Counted from the first letter of the stretch, positions 25,398 to 38,100 are shown. The stretch: DNA of 64,000 nt from Myrica gale (GCA_963930655.1 OZ005606.1:12481501-12545500), one strand, 5' to 3'. The notes: generated by a model from the letters alone, not told the origin. A program made the numbers and translations.

Positions 25398-27893
25398 ATG
25401 AAGCGAAGGACTATTCAGGCTCTACTGCGCGGTACTGGCTGCTCGCTTTCCTCTTCCTCCCTATCTTTGGCGTCTGCGAAAAGGGTTTCCTTCTCACCCT
25501 CCTTCCCTAGCCAGACACTGACGCAACCTCACACCCTCACAAATCCTCGTCTTTCTCGTTTGCTTGGCTGCCCTCGTAAACCCAACTCCGTCCTTTCTTA
25601 TTCATCTTTTAGTCTTCGGTTTGTGAGCACCAACAGCTCCTCTTCCTCCTCCTCTGAAGATATCGGTGTCGAGGCTAACGAAGAAGAAGAACCATTTCAA
25701 TGTAAGCCTCTATTTCCATTGAACTTATCTACTAATAAAACAATTGTTTTTTTCGTGTTCTAATTCTATATTTTGGATGACCACACAGTAGCTGTTTTCT
25801 GTGTATGCATGTGGTGCATTTTTATGATTGAGTTATTTTCTTTCTAAGACTATTGACAAAACAAGCGCACATAAGAGTTGCCTACAAAAAAAAGGAAGAA
25901 GAAGTAGACATAAGAGTTGGAATTTTGTTATCGATGCCCCTTAATTTTCTAAACTCTAAGGATGTCATGTAGTTAGATGGATGCAGTTTTTTGCGAGTTA
26001 TTGGTTTCTGTGTTCTGAGATTTTGAAATTCCGTGAAGCTCTCTTTTTGGTTTCTTTTCCTAGATCCACCAGTCAGGGCGCTGTTTTCGCGTGTCATTCT
26101 TTGAAAGTAAAAATAGCATGTAATCCTGGTGTTTGATAAAAGTCTCATGTCCGTTTTTTTTTTTTAAGGTAAGTTAACCATGCCTGGTTTTCATTATAGA
26201 CAAATAGTCCAGGTTTTTTTTCCCAAACAGGCAATAGATAACTGGTGTCCTTGATTTTTTTTCTTCTCTTCAGCAAATTATCCCCGGGTCTGAGAAGTGT
26301 CCAATGTTTGGATTCAAAACAAGTGTAGTCAGGTGATTTGCCATTATGTTATGTGTTATCAATGCTTATAAAGGGTTTGAAACCATGCTTTGAGTAATGT
26401 GCTTTTGATGTTCTTCTAGAAGTCTTTTACTATGAGATGTTCTATTTCTGATCTCAGGATACTATCTAGTACTTTCTGTTGCTTTTGTCGAAATATAGAT
26501 GACTTGAGAGTTAGAAAAATTAATCCATGTTCTGTCTATTAACTTCATTGGAGGATATAAAACTTGACCAATCTTGTCCAGCTTCATGGATATATTTGTG
26601 GATACTTGATAAAGAGTTATGTACTATATTACACATAAATGCCAAGAACCAATGGTTATCTTTTTCCTTTTGAAGATTAATGTGTAAGTTAGACATTAGA
26701 CCTTCTCTTTTGATGGATACTTTCATAACAAAAGTTTCACAGTTTAGAGGTTCTGTGATTCTATCTTTGCTCAACTTTTTTAGATTTTCAGGGGAAACAA
26801 ATGAAGATACAGAATCCACAGATGGATGGGAAGAGGAGGATGAGGCTGTGCCTGTGGTACCATGTTCTGGCTTAATCAATTTGCTCCTCAACTTTCATTC
26901 AGCTGCAACAATTTACATTTTCTTGATGATATTAATTTATATACGTAGATTGGGGATGGAGGTGATGGTGGTGGTGTTCTGTTGCAAGGTGTCCCATGGG
27001 GTGAGGAGGCACTCTCTATTGCCCAAGATGTCTTGCTGCAATTTGGCAATGACATGAAACTCTATGCTTTCAAGACGACTCCTCGTGGATACGTCTACGT
27101 GAGACTGGATAAAATCTCAAACGAGTAAGACTTCTGCTCTTGATTGCTTGAACCTTAAATGAAAGTACACAAAAGTCAAGATATAAGCTCTTCTGATATT
27201 GAATTTGCTCTACTTGATTGAATGACTAATGTCTTCTATAATTGCTAGGGAAGGTAGTAGATCTTACATATTGGGTAGAGGAGATACTATTATTACTTTC
27301 ATGTGCTTTAATTTGAATCTCCAATATTGCTTTCATTAGATACGGTTGTCCCAGCATGGAGGAGCTTGAAAACTACAGTGAAAAATTCAAGAAAAGATTA
27401 GATGAAGTTGGAGAACATGGAAAAGTACCAACTAATTTGGCTCTCGAGGTATCAAATGGCTAGTTTTCTTCTGTGAAAAAGGCTTCAAACATTATTTATT
27501 TTGAACTTTTGCATAATCTCTTAATGATTACCTGGAACATGAACTCTTTATTTTGTAGATCATATATAGAAAACACTTTGTTTTGTTTCCTAGGTTTCAT
27601 CTCCAGGGGCAGAGAGGCTACTAAAGGTACCCAATGATTTAGATCGGTTTAAAGAAATGCCTATGAGAGTATGCTATATGGAAGTGGAGTCGAAATGTCA
27701 AGAAAAGGATGGAGTCTTCGTTCTGGATTCCATAGAAATCGAATCAGAGAGTTGTGTGTGGAAGTTGGCAAACGTGAAGGAAAACAGAGACCCTCAAAGC
27801 AAAGGTAGACCTCTAAGCAGGAAAAATCGGGATTGGAGATTAAAAGTGCCATTTCAGATGCATAGAAGTGTATTCCTGTACCTTGATTACTGA
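25398..27893 (+). CDS. RimP-type ribosome maturation factor (UPF0090), organelle-targeted
   Basis: There are five exons: 25398-25701, 26792-26856, 26949-27124, 27340-27448, 27594-27893. Phases agree, giving 317 aa. The first 100 residues are Ser/Arg-rich with few acids (MKRRTIQALLRGTGCSLSSS), as expected of a plastid or mitochondrial transit peptide. An acidic linker (EEEEPFQ, WEEEDEAVPV) follows. The RimP N-domain includes the strands around KLYAFKTTPRGYVYVRLDK and the hallmark LEVSSPGAERLL. The C-terminal part covers the last 70 residues and ends VFLYLDY. Bacterial RimP binds the 30S subunit during assembly; the plant protein presumably serves an organelle ribosome. It corresponds, from memory, to At1g69210. 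The reading frame is intact and the start is the first Met of the leader. Confidence 0.9.
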
Positions 27894-28789
27894 AATTTTA
27901 CTTGTAAACCTTTGTTGAAGACCAGGAGAGGATATAAAGCTTTGTCTTGGTTTAGTTCAAATAATTTATGCTGGAAACAAGAATGATTTTGTGCGGTGTT
28001 CCTGGTTTAACTTGGATTGTGTTTTTAAACCTTTGATTGCATCCTGGGACAATGTTGATGACATGAGAGGTCGATGAAATAGCACGAGGGTTTTTTAAAA
28101 GAATTGGGATAGTCAATATGTGAAATCCTAGGGTGTGGAGTGAGCGGGCTAAAAAAAATACTCTGATCTAAGATATGGATGACCTTGGGGCGTATGGCCC
28201 AGCCCAATTCTGCACAATTCAATGTAGTAGATACGCCTAGGGCTGCATTAAATTCGCTCTCGAGTGTTAAAATTTTAGGTATTTGAATAGGTGAAAAAAT
28301 AAAGGGATATATGATTTAAATGAATTTTTTTATATTTAATTAGAGTAAAAATGGATGATTTGATAGAGAGATAATATTTTGCAGTTATTATATTAGACTA
28401 AAATTTTGGTTAACAAACACCACTTTCAAGTTTGAAGCAAGGTAGCAGATCCAGATGCATTATCTGATGCTCCAAAGACGTCCATGCATTAAGAAAAAAA
28501 AGAGAGAGAGAGAGAGGTCCATTCATTAAATGAGAGTTGCCGTACGTAACAGCTAAAATTAGTGGAAGATGGTGCAATTGCACGTGCCATGCCCAAAAAT
28601 GTGGGTTGTTAACTTTCCACTTAACTGCCATTTGCATTATTATATAGCTGGCTTTAGTTTAGATCACGGCCTGCTCCTGAAATGAACAGATCTTAACCTG
28701 CCACACAAATACTATCAAAAACTAATGGGACATCCTAATCTGTATATACAGGGGCTCATGTGACAAAGCAACTTCGAGGGAGGCCCTTA
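27894..28789. other. Intergenic, 3' UTR of RimP and a degenerate MITE
   Basis: Contains the RimP 3' UTR, a degenerate MITE of the Tourist-like family (about 28250-28424) and a GA microsatellite (28501-28517). No gene seen. Confidence 0.5.
28250..28424. mobile_element. Degenerate Tourist-like MITE
   Basis: The interior matches the family (GTGTTAAAATTTTAGGTATT; GATTTGATAGAGAGATAATA), and the right end TTAACAAACACCAC resembles the family terminus. The left end is eroded and no target duplication is clear. Confidence 0.5.
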
Positions 28790-30155
28790 TCATCATGCAA
28801 TATCCACATACAAATACAATGGGAAGACATATTTCAGTCACCTTAGCTATCTATAAAGCAACTTGCTCAATGCCCACAACTTTCTTCTCTGAAGATATCA
28901 CACATCTCAAGTTGCTCCCTGCACAGTCCCTGCTGATCCACCATCTTTCACACCATCCCCTGGTTCTCAAGAAGCATTTACTGATGGAACACAATTACAC
29001 AAGTCTTCCATCCTTCTCATGACCACGTTGCTCCAAAATCACCCACTGCTAAAGAACAAATCCTCAAAAGTGCAAGTAGCACCGACGACTTAGCAACTCC
29101 AATTTCATCTCATTCCATGATCACACGTTCTAAAAACAGCATCGTCAAACCAAATCTAAAATACGCCTTAACTGTGATTACTCAAGCCATACCTAGAGAA
29201 CCTCGATCAGTATGTTCAGCATTGGCACGTGACGGTTGGCGAAAAGCTATGCAAGAAGAACTCGATGCACTCCACCAAAACAAGACATGAGTTCTTGTTC
29301 CTGATCAACATCCTTCTATGCACATCATAGGCTCCAGATGGGTGTAGAAAGTCAAGCTAAAGGTTGATGGCTCTCTTGAGCGCCTAGAAGCTTGTCACGT
29401 CGCTAAAGAAGTGGACGAAGTTGACTACATTGAGACATTCTCCCTCTCATTAAATCGGGCACTATAAGAACGGTAATCATGATTGCCGTAGTAATTTGTG
29501 GCTGGCCCATACGTCAACTTGACGTAAAAAATGTATTATTTCACGGTGTCATCTCGAAAGATCTCTACATGGGCCAACCTCTTGAGATGTTTGATCTAGA
29601 TCAATCCCATCATGTTTGCAAACTTTAACAGGCATTATATGGGCTCAAACAAGCATCTCGTGCTTGGTTTGATCGGTTTAGTGCTTTCTTGCTTAAATTT
29701 GGTTTTTTCTGTAGTCAAACCGATTCTTCATTATTTACTCTTAACATCAAATTGAGCTCACTTGTTCTTCTTTTATATGTTAATGATATGTTACTCATAG
29801 GGTCTTCTCAAGCACTTGTGATTGCGGATTACATCTCTCCCAGACTCATTATGCGCTCACAATTTTGGAATGCTCATATATGGTAGATTCTAAACCAATG
29901 GGCACCCCTTAAAAACTAAGATCTATTGGTCTTAATGGCTTAATGATACTACCACTTTCAATGACAAGTTATTTTAGGGGTGTTGTCGGAACTTTGCAAT
30001 ATCTAACTCTCACTCGACCATATCTATCTTATAGTGTGAACTACATTTCTCAATTTATGCATACTCCTATAAATGCTCATGGTTCAACGTATCTTAAGAT
30101 GTGTTATGGGAACTATTCATATTTGTTTACATTTTACTTCTCACATGATAAGTAG
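28790..30155 (+). mobile_element. Ty1/copia LTR-retrotransposon fossil (internal pol fragment)
   Basis: The + strand carries pieces of a copia-type polyprotein in the expected order: a Ser/Thr/His-rich region typical of the stretch between integrase and reverse transcriptase, then reverse transcriptase, then its far end towards RNase H. It is clearly broken, with many breaks, and lacks gag, protease and any paired LTRs. It is an old, inactive copy. Confidence 0.8.
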
Positions 30156-30161
30156 AGATTT

Positions 30162-30602
30162 TGTTGGCGATAAGATTGATTCAAATTCAACTCAATCGAG
30201 GCAAAGGATAATTCAATTAGATATAGATAAATGAGCAATTACAATCTTGATTTGATCTCAGTTGAAATAAGAGACAAGATAGAGAAAGAGAAGAATGCTT
30301 TGTATATTCTGAGGTGTCTTTAAATACAAGAGTCGTCCTTTTATAAGAGTAGGAGGCAAACTATACAAGGTAACTAATTAATACAGAATCAATTAATTAA
30401 GGATGATTACACAAATCTCAATCATCTTGATTTGAAGAGATATTCTTGATTTAGGAAGATCTTGATTTGAGGAGATTTCCTGATTCAGGAAGATCTTGAT
30501 TTCCATGATCTTGCTAAATCAGATCTTTAGGCTAGAAGTATGGAAGACCCTTGATTGAAGAGATTTTTGTAATCTCTCCAAATTATACAGCTCATGCCAA
30601 CA
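30162..30602. mobile_element. LTR-like segment (possible solo or orphan LTR)
   Basis: A 441-bp AT-rich noncoding stretch starts TGTTGGC and ends GCCAACA, the TG...CA form with short inverted ends seen in plant LTRs. Repeated GATCTTGATTT motifs lie inside (30420-30510). It follows directly after the copia fossil, but no second copy lies in the window, and the 5 bases on either side do not match, so it may be a solo LTR or an unrelated element. It is old. Confidence 0.45.
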
Positions 30603-31320
30603 ATCTCTTGAGCCCATCTTAACCCATAAGGGCCACAATCCCCGAAATAGTCCTCAGAATAGAGATTACGCTGCCCATTATAAGCTTTATATGCAATATT
30701 TTTACGACGAAAAGTAGGAAGAGGCCAACAGATGGATTCATTTTGTTGAGTCTAAAGGGAAACTCGTGAAAAAGGGTCATTGTCTCATAATCTAAGAAGG
30801 GAGGGGATACGAACAAAGGCTCTTTTGTGGGATAGAGATCGTATGTCCAAGGGAGGCAGTTGTTTGTTGGTTTAATTTATCTGCCTTGATTTTTGTTTCT
30901 TCCTCTCTTCTTTCCAATAATTGAGCATGTAGACGATGTTAAACAGTTGGGAACGAACGGCTGGAGAATCAGAGTATGGGAAAGACAGCTTCATAAATGG
31001 ATATGATCCTATCCATGAGGCTGAGAAAAACAAAAGGATACGATCCTCTCCAGAGATGGAGGTGGTGGTGGTGAAAGGGACAAAGTGGCAGCCCGAGATG
31101 CACAAAACCTTCACGTGGAACCAAAAGAGGACAGAGTTCATCTTTGGCATCGGTAATCCCGCAGAACATGGAGCCAGATATTCCATTCATATCTACTTGT
31201 CCAGGAACGGATGTAGATATTGATAGCTTTGGAAGGTGACTCTTAGCAAGTACAATTTTGTATGAATTTGAGTTTTTGTAAAAGAAAATTTTTGATCCCG
31301 TGGTTTGTAAAAAAATGGAC
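30603..31320. other. Unassigned intergenic DNA with open frames
   Basis: Open frames of about 95-117 codons occur on both strands (30936-31223 +, 30969-31322 -). Neither resembles a family I know and there is no exon structure. I see no supported gene. Confidence 0.4.
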
Positions 31321-31570
31321 AAGGATTCCTTCCTAATAGGGAATTACTTAATGTGTCCTAACAAGCCATTGGATGGATGACAACACATTAATGAATTCAT
31401 CCAATGGTCTGTATTAATGACAACACATTAATGAATCAATTAAGAAATTTTTTCTTTTTTATTGTTATAACATTTAATACAGACCGTTGGATGAATTCAT
31501 TAATGTGTTGTCATCCATCCAACGGCCTGTTAGAACATATTAGGTAATTCCCTCTTAGGAGGGAATCCTT
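31321..31570. mobile_element. Foldback element with 97-bp inverted arms
   Basis: Arms at 31321-31417 and 31474-31570 are inverted repeats of equal length with about 90% identity (left AAGGATTCCTTCCTAATAGG, right ends ...GGAGGGAATCCTT), separated by 56 bases. The spacer repeats part of the arm (GACAACACATTAATGAATCA). This is a long-TIR MITE, most like Mutator-type foldback elements; the superfamily is uncertain because no target duplication was found. Confidence 0.85.
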
Positions 31571-32210
31571 CTCCAAAAAAAATTGTGATAAAAAATTAAA
31601 TAATATTTGATTGTAGAATATTTTTTTATTGGAGTTTGTTAAAAAATAAGTTGGCATAATATTTGATTTAGTTTTTTTTAATAAAATAATATTGAAGTTG
31701 TTGTAAACAAATATTAAAACTTTTATAAAAAATTTTGAGATTATAATTTTGACTTACAATCCACCTCTGGAGTCCAGTTATGGATATGTCGCTGGCTGCT
31801 GCTTGCCTCTGTGTAATGTTGTGGTAGACTCGTAATTTGCTTGCTTACTAAAAAATATACGGTAGCTGAAATAAGTTTTTTAGTTTGGAGTTCAATATTA
31901 TTATTAGGGAGCTAGAAAGCAGTTTTTTAAAGCAATAAATATATTAACAATGTATTTTTTTAATTATAAGTTTATTAAAAAAATTAAAAATCCACAAAAC
32001 TGCCTCTTCAGTGGAAATGCCGCCTTCCCCACCCCACTTTAGCAGCTCTATAAGAGTTGGTTTAATGCTAAAAGCTTATTCTCATGTGATTTGACCAATA
32101 TATACGATATTATGGGTCCGAGTTGCACCAACCTTTTTACTGACTGTTATGCCTTTTGTGGGCTCACTGGGCTGGGATCATAACTTGATGTAGTCAAAGT
32201 CTGGAACTTA

Positions 32211-32518
32211 GGCTATCTTTGTTTTGGTTTTGAATACATTTTTTTTTTTGTGTAATTATTAAGAATTTTTTTTTGAGATATATTTTTTAAGTGTGTGATA
32301 ATGATGAAGTCTATATAAATGATGTTTGAAAAGAGGAAATATTTGAAATTTATTTTCCGGGAGAATGTGAGAGTAAAAAAATATGTTTGGATCAAGATTT
32401 TTGTGGGACGAGTTTTTATAGATCTTTGTAAAAGTTTTTTTTTGTGTTATTTTTCACATGAATTGAGGCTAATGTTTGGATTGGAAAATATTTTTAAAAT
32501 CATTAACCAAATATAGCC
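32211..32518. mobile_element. MITE-like element with GGCTATCTTTGTTTTGG ends
   Basis: The left end GGCTATCTTTG and right end CCAAATATAGCC are imperfect inverted repeats around AT-rich DNA. Flanks TTA (left) and CTAA (right) suggest a PIF/Harbinger-type insertion, but the duplication is imperfect. Confidence 0.5.
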
Positions 32519-32689
32519 CTAATTTCTCTCTCCTAAGATTTGGGATTAGGTACAAAAAAAGCTTATGGCACTTAGAAAAAGTAATTTAGAATATATGATT
32601 AGTCACGACAATAATTATTTTTTTAATTGAGAGAAAAGAGAATAATACCTTTAAAATTTATGAAATAAGTTTCACGTGTGACTAACTAA

Positions 32690-32911
32690 GGATCTGTTTG
32701 TATAACAAAATTTTAACACCCTAAAATTTTATCATCATTACAAAATACTCACTCCTCACTTTTTCATCAATTTTCATACATTTTTTTTTTCACTTTTTTA
32801 CCAAATTTTTTTTATTTTTTTGCTACTTTTTCATTCTCTATTCACATTTTCATCAAACTCGATACCTAAAATTTTAACAACTCTTAAAATTTTATTTCTC
32901 AAACACAACCT
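32690..32911. mobile_element. Tourist-like MITE, copy 4
   Basis: Starts GGATCTGTTTGTATAAC and ends TCTCAAACACAACCT, flanked by TAA on both sides (32687-32689, 32912-32914). The interior has the family motif GATACCTAAAATTTTAACAA. More diverged than the copies at 22135 and 44666. Confidence 0.7.
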
Positions 32912-33425
32912 TAAGAATATCATGGTTACAAGCTCATTAAACAAACTAACCAATATATAAAAAAATCAATATCCCACAAGAAAACAAAACAGAATGAAAA
33001 AACTAAATAAATTAACGTCCGACTAGCAATATTAACTTTGCCAAGACAAGACTAATCATACTTTTCAGACGGTGAGACATTTGATCTGCTCACTCCCTTA
33101 ATACCTGTTTGTGAGACCGGCTGCCCTTGTCCCGCCAAAAATTATCATGAGAATAACTCATCCTTCTCTTGCTTGTAGAGAAAAATGATAAAAAGAAGGG
33201 GTATGGAATAAGCTAATTATGGACCACTAACAAACGAGTGGATTTCTTCATCGGTATACCACTTGATCAGGACACTTCTTTGGTCGCAAAAAGACAAAAG
33301 CTAGTTTACCCATCTTTATTGGCTTGAAAGGACATTCGACTTGTGCATCAAACCGTCCCTTTCAGGAGTACATTAATATTTGTGTTCACCTTGTCATACC
33401 AAGAGTAAAGTCTGTTAATATCTAT

Positions 33426-34244
33426 GGGTTAATGTTCATTTTGGCCTATAGGTTTTATACTCATTTTTAAATTGGTCTTTAAGTTTTAAATTGGTTTAAA
33501 TAAGTTACTGAGTTATTTTTCTTTAAGTTTTAAATTTATTTAAATTTGCTCCCCTTCCCAGGGTGGCCACCACCGCGAGGGAGCCCACCGGCCGGGGTGG
33601 CTAGCGGCCACGGCGAGCCACCCCCGAGAAGGGATGGCCAGGAGCCATGACTCTGTTCAGTGGTTTGTTTTTCTTTTTTCAAATGACAACGCGACAATGT
33701 TTCATGATTTTTTATATAAAAAAATGGTACACGTGGTAAGGTCTTATTGGCTGTGACTAGGCCTGTCCAAAAAATCGGCCGGACCGGCCAAATCGGTTGA
33801 CTTTTTTGAAACCGGGTTGACCGGACCGGTAAATCGGTGTATTCCGGTCCGGTTCCGGGTTACCCTCATGAAAACTCGGGACAGGACCGGAGTATACCTC
33901 TCCAAACCGGTCCAAATCGGAAATTGGCCCAAAATGGCAAGGCCCAAACCGGCCCAGACCGGACCGGATAAACCGGAAACCGGACAGGACCGGTCCGGTT
34001 TATATGCTTTAAAAAAGTTCCGATTTGGCTGCCAAACTGGACCGAACCGGCCCGGACCAGATGTTGGACAGCCCTAGCTGTGACGTGTCCCTCCGTTAGC
34101 TGAATGTGCATGTAAGGGACGAAATTGGACGGAATGATTAAATCGACAAACAACAATAACTCAGAAATTAATTTGAGCAAATTTAAAATCTAAGGACCAT
34201 TTTGAAAATAGTTAAAATCTAGAGATCAAAATGTTCATTAACCC
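33426..34244. mobile_element. Long-TIR (Mutator-like) non-autonomous element
   Basis: The left end GGGTTAATGTTCATTTTGG and the reverse complement of the right end, GGGTTAATGAACATTTTGA, begin inverted repeats that can be followed for about 100 bp (both contain ...TTTTAAATT... and CTGAGTTATT). A GC-rich block with GGTGGC/GCCACC motifs lies at 33555-33650. The centre is occupied by a later hAT MITE. No 9-bp target duplication was seen, so Mutator assignment is by terminal-repeat length only. Confidence 0.6.
33758..34076. mobile_element. hAT MITE with perfect 8-bp target duplication
   Basis: The 319-bp element starts TAGGCCTGTCCAA and ends TTGGACAGCCCTA (13-bp terminal inverted repeats, one mismatch). 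It is flanked by GCTGTGAC at 33750-33757 and again at 34077-34084, an exact 8-bp duplication as expected for hAT. The interior is a dense array of ACCGG/CCGGT and GGACCGG motifs on both strands. It has no coding capacity. It sits inside the long-TIR element at 33426-34244. Confidence 0.93.
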
Positions 34245-34566
34245 TACAGAAAATAACGTGGGTATTTGAGACCTTCTGAAACAGCAAATAAAGCCCAAAA
34301 AGCAAACAAAAACGAGAAAAACAAAACAAAGACGATAAAAATTAAAAGCAGGCGTATGCTTCTACAGAAATATCTCTAAAAATCAACAAATTTGCATGCA
34401 GGCAGTGTCTTTCATTCAATCGGTTTTGGGCATCGTAAAGGACAAAGAAAAGTGCTGACGTTGAGTTGATAACTACAAAGAGGTGGGACATCTGTGCAAA
34501 TGACATATATAAGATGGTCCCGCTAGTCAAATTCCTACATGCGTGGGACATCTGTGCAAGAACTTA

Positions 34567-34701
34567 GGGTATATTTGTTTCTTCAATATTTTGAGGCATA
34601 AATTTTTTAATAAAATAAACACATTCTAATATTTTAACTTTTACACATACACAATTTACATTTTAAAAATTTTCCTAAAATTTTGACAAATAAACATACC
34701 C
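34567..34701. mobile_element. Tourist-like MITE, copy 5 (short)
   Basis: 135 bp, begins GGGTATATTTGTTTCTTC and ends GACAAATAAACATACCC, flanked by TTA at 34564-34566 and 34702-34704. Confidence 0.75.
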
Positions 34702-34909
34702 TTAATAAGCCCTTAAGTCCTTAAGACTTCTAGGAGCATTTTTTATTCTATAGCTAACTAAAGCCGGTCAATGTCGCCCTTATTTCTTATTCATTTCCGG
34801 AAAAACAAAAACCTAAGAGGTAATGCATGGTGAATATGAATTGCGTGAGTATGAGAAGCAATTTTCAAGAAGAATCGCTAAATCTATAACTTTCTCTCTT
34901 TAAACCCAA

Positions 34910-35167
34910 TTTATGCGGATATTAGGTCATGTTCCTCCGAGCTCGGTGCATGTGAATGAGTGCTTGAATTTTTCTCGTTGCCTAAAAAAACCATCCTACA
35001 CAACCGGTGGATTTTAAAGATCGACGGCGACTACACACTTTATGCGGATATTAGGTCATGTTCCTCCGAGCTCGGTGCATGTGAATGAGTGCTTGAATTT
35101 TTCTCGTTGCCTAAAAAAACCATCCTACACAACCGGTGGATTTTAAAGATCGACGGCGACTACACAC
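34910..35167. repeat. Perfect 129-bp tandem duplication
   Basis: 34910-35038 and 35039-35167 are identical by eye over all 129 bases (both begin TTTATGCGGATATTAGG and end CGACGGCGACTACACA). Flanking DNA is intergenic. Confidence 0.9.
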
Positions 35168-38100
35168 CTTGGGATTCGTCCCTACCGCTTTCAGATCTGT
35201 GTGGTTTGTGGTGTCCGACTACCCCTTTGTATCTCATTCTCATGGCCGACCGTTGGGTTTGCAAGATCGTTTTCTCCGGAAGTTTCGTCATGCTCCCTTT
35301 CTAGTCAACTAGATCTTAAAGGAAGTAAGTTTGAAGCTTGTATGCCCCTCTCTCCTCTTGTGCGGTTCATGTATGTTTATGGGTCTTGGACCCTTTTCAC
35401 CCTTCGGTTTATTCTTTTTTTTAATCGGATGTCCGAGCCAACTTATATGCATCTCAACTATTCTTGAAATCTGTGCAATCCTCCCTCCCATTTAAATCGT
35501 ATCAGGCCAAATGTCCTGGAGTGGCTTTGAAAACTTTTAAGGAAGAATCTCCAATAAGATATTGTATATAAGCGGAACTACCATTTTCAGAAGTAATGAA
35601 TAAGTAATTAACGAAATCAAAGAAACCATGTGCAACACGGAAGATTACTCCGAACGTTGAAAGAGACGGAATTCGCTCAAAGTTAGATCCCCACACCCAC
35701 ACGCTACTGTTTTTATGAAGACGTACGTACAGCTTAACGTTGCTTTCAGCCAAACCACCACGAACGCGTTTTTTTCATTGCGAACGTTAAATTAATTAAT
35801 CCTGATGCTATCCCTTCTATGTCTTGTATTCTTGGGAACTGTTTGGTACAATTATCAATTATGTACGGCGTGGCCCTGTTTCAGAAGATGAACAATTTCT
35901 CCCACCTTCATGAAGCTTTTGAATACAAGTAGGAGACTAATTTAATTGTGATCAGGAGAAACGTCAAAACAAAGTATACGTCTTGATCTTAAAGAACAAA
36001 ACGTGTGGGGTGAAAGTATTTCGGGAAAAATTTCCAATATCTTTGCACTGATCATGAACTACTGCTTCTTTTGTTGACATGGGATACATTAACTATAAAT
36101 GTATCCTTAAACTGCCATAACTCGAAATGTGTACTCTTTGTAACGATTTAAGTGGTATCATGTGGGCCATTGTTTTTTTTTCAATTAATGCTTAAGCACT
36201 AATTGAGGGTACTTACGAAATGTCAAGTTTTTAGTTGTTTGAAAATGCAATATGTTCAAATTGGTACTTCTAATGCATGCTCGCAAAAGTGATTGTCACC
36301 TGGACGAAAACCAGAATTGAAAGTTAGGAGGATGGCCAATTACACATAAATAAATTTGGGGGGCCAGAATACAAAAAATTAAAGAACATATTTGTACATG
36401 AAAACTCTTAAAAGAAAATTCAGTACTTCTTTGTTTTTTTTTCCCTCTTTTGTTATTTCTTGAACATGCTTGTGGGGGAGGATAGATATATTCTACTTGT
36501 TGTCTTCAATAATCATGAATCGAGAGTCATAATTATAATATTTGAGATTTCATTTTGCATCAGTACTAATTACTCATCTCATGAATTTTCAGCTTCCCAA
36601 CATCAAAAGAGAAGCTCGTCCACTTTCTACATCAGTGAAGGGAGAGGCATTATCTTGTGAAATGGATTTGACACCATTTTAACTTAATCAGAATACTTTG
36701 GTGCTATTAGGTAATCACATCAAAGGAAAAGGGGTCCCGGAATGCTGTGAAAAGGCATATTGCCATTATAAATATTTGCTCCAGCCCACCCAAAAATTCT
36801 CATAATTGGAAGAAAAAAAAACCTTATCTGACTGTGTCTCAGCATCTAACTATGGATGAGAAAGGCCAAGTCCCCACCAAGCATCATGCCTGTGCAGTAT
36901 TAGATAGAAATGAACTTGGATAGTTACTGACTTACTGTCTAGGTTTGGGTTCTTCCACCATTTAATGGTTGAAACTAATTTGTCAACTTTGGAGTGCATG
37001 GTTCATCAGAGGATGTGGAACTTTGAAAATAAATGGCTTCATGCACGTTTGAGTACAAGATTGCATAACCCTTAAGGAATCTTATTCTCCAACCGAGCTT
37101 CCCAGAAAAAGAAACAAAATATAATAATAAAATTAATAACGAAAGCCATGATTGAGCAGCACGAGAGAGGATTTATTACTATGCAGTACTCCTTCTCCTT
37201 CCCAAAACCCATGTTGGGGGCTTGGGGTGTACTTAATTGATTTCTCCAAACTTCATTGGACTCTGTTTAAGAAAGATCAGCTTCCAGAGCATACAAGCAG
37301 TCTAGCAGATTGCATGGACTTCCAAATGTTCCATACTCTCCCCCCCCCCCCCCCCCCCCGCGGCCCCGCCCCCCTCTCTTTAGGCTGCGTTTCAGGCCTG
37401 AGAAGCTTCAACTAGTCCAAAAATGGATCTTGCATGCATCGACGGAATCTTTTCAAATCTTAGTTAAGGAATCCCAAATAGCTTCACGACATTTCAATTT
37501 TCAATACAAGAAAGAAAGAGAGCATAAGGCCATAAAGAAAAAGGGACACTCGAGCAAAGTAGCCAAGGTTAGCCCGAGGGTCACCACCACATTACCAATA
37601 TTAAGTAATAAGAAAAGGAGTTTTAATCTTCTTCTTTTTCCTCCTCCGTCCATTTTATTATGAATGGAAAAAGTGCAAAAGTTGGAAAGTTGCTCTCACT
37701 TACCAGTTGTATATGGGAAGTGGGATTTCATTTGAGAAAATGATCAGAGGTGTTTATTTTTTTCCGTCAAAGTTAGAATAGAAGGTGGGAGAGGATGTCA
37801 TCCGGTTCATGGCTCCCGCTTTACCCCAAAAGGAGTAAACAATGTAGGAACCCATCAGCATGTCATGCTGTGATAATACTAAGATTCCTCAAACTGGGGT
37901 AGGAAGTCTTGATTTGTCATGATGTGGGGGCTTTTCATTCGGTGGAGGGAGGCTTTATATATACTTTTTGCTTGAACACCCCACCTTTCTTTTACTCTGT
38001 TACTTGATGCTGATTGCTGATATCAAGAGATTCCAAACTCCCTCTTGGTCATATCCTCTCCATTTTCATTTCTACGGTGGTGGAGGAAGGAGAAACTAAA

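Noticed and set aside
30872-31322. Overlapping frames of about 100 codons on both strands
   Set aside because: No family match and no splice partners; coding claims on both strands of the same DNA are more likely chance.
37152-37663. Pro-rich open frames
   Set aside because: They come from a run of about 20 C and neighbouring GC-rich DNA; no exon structure or family match, and the homopolymer length is unreliable.
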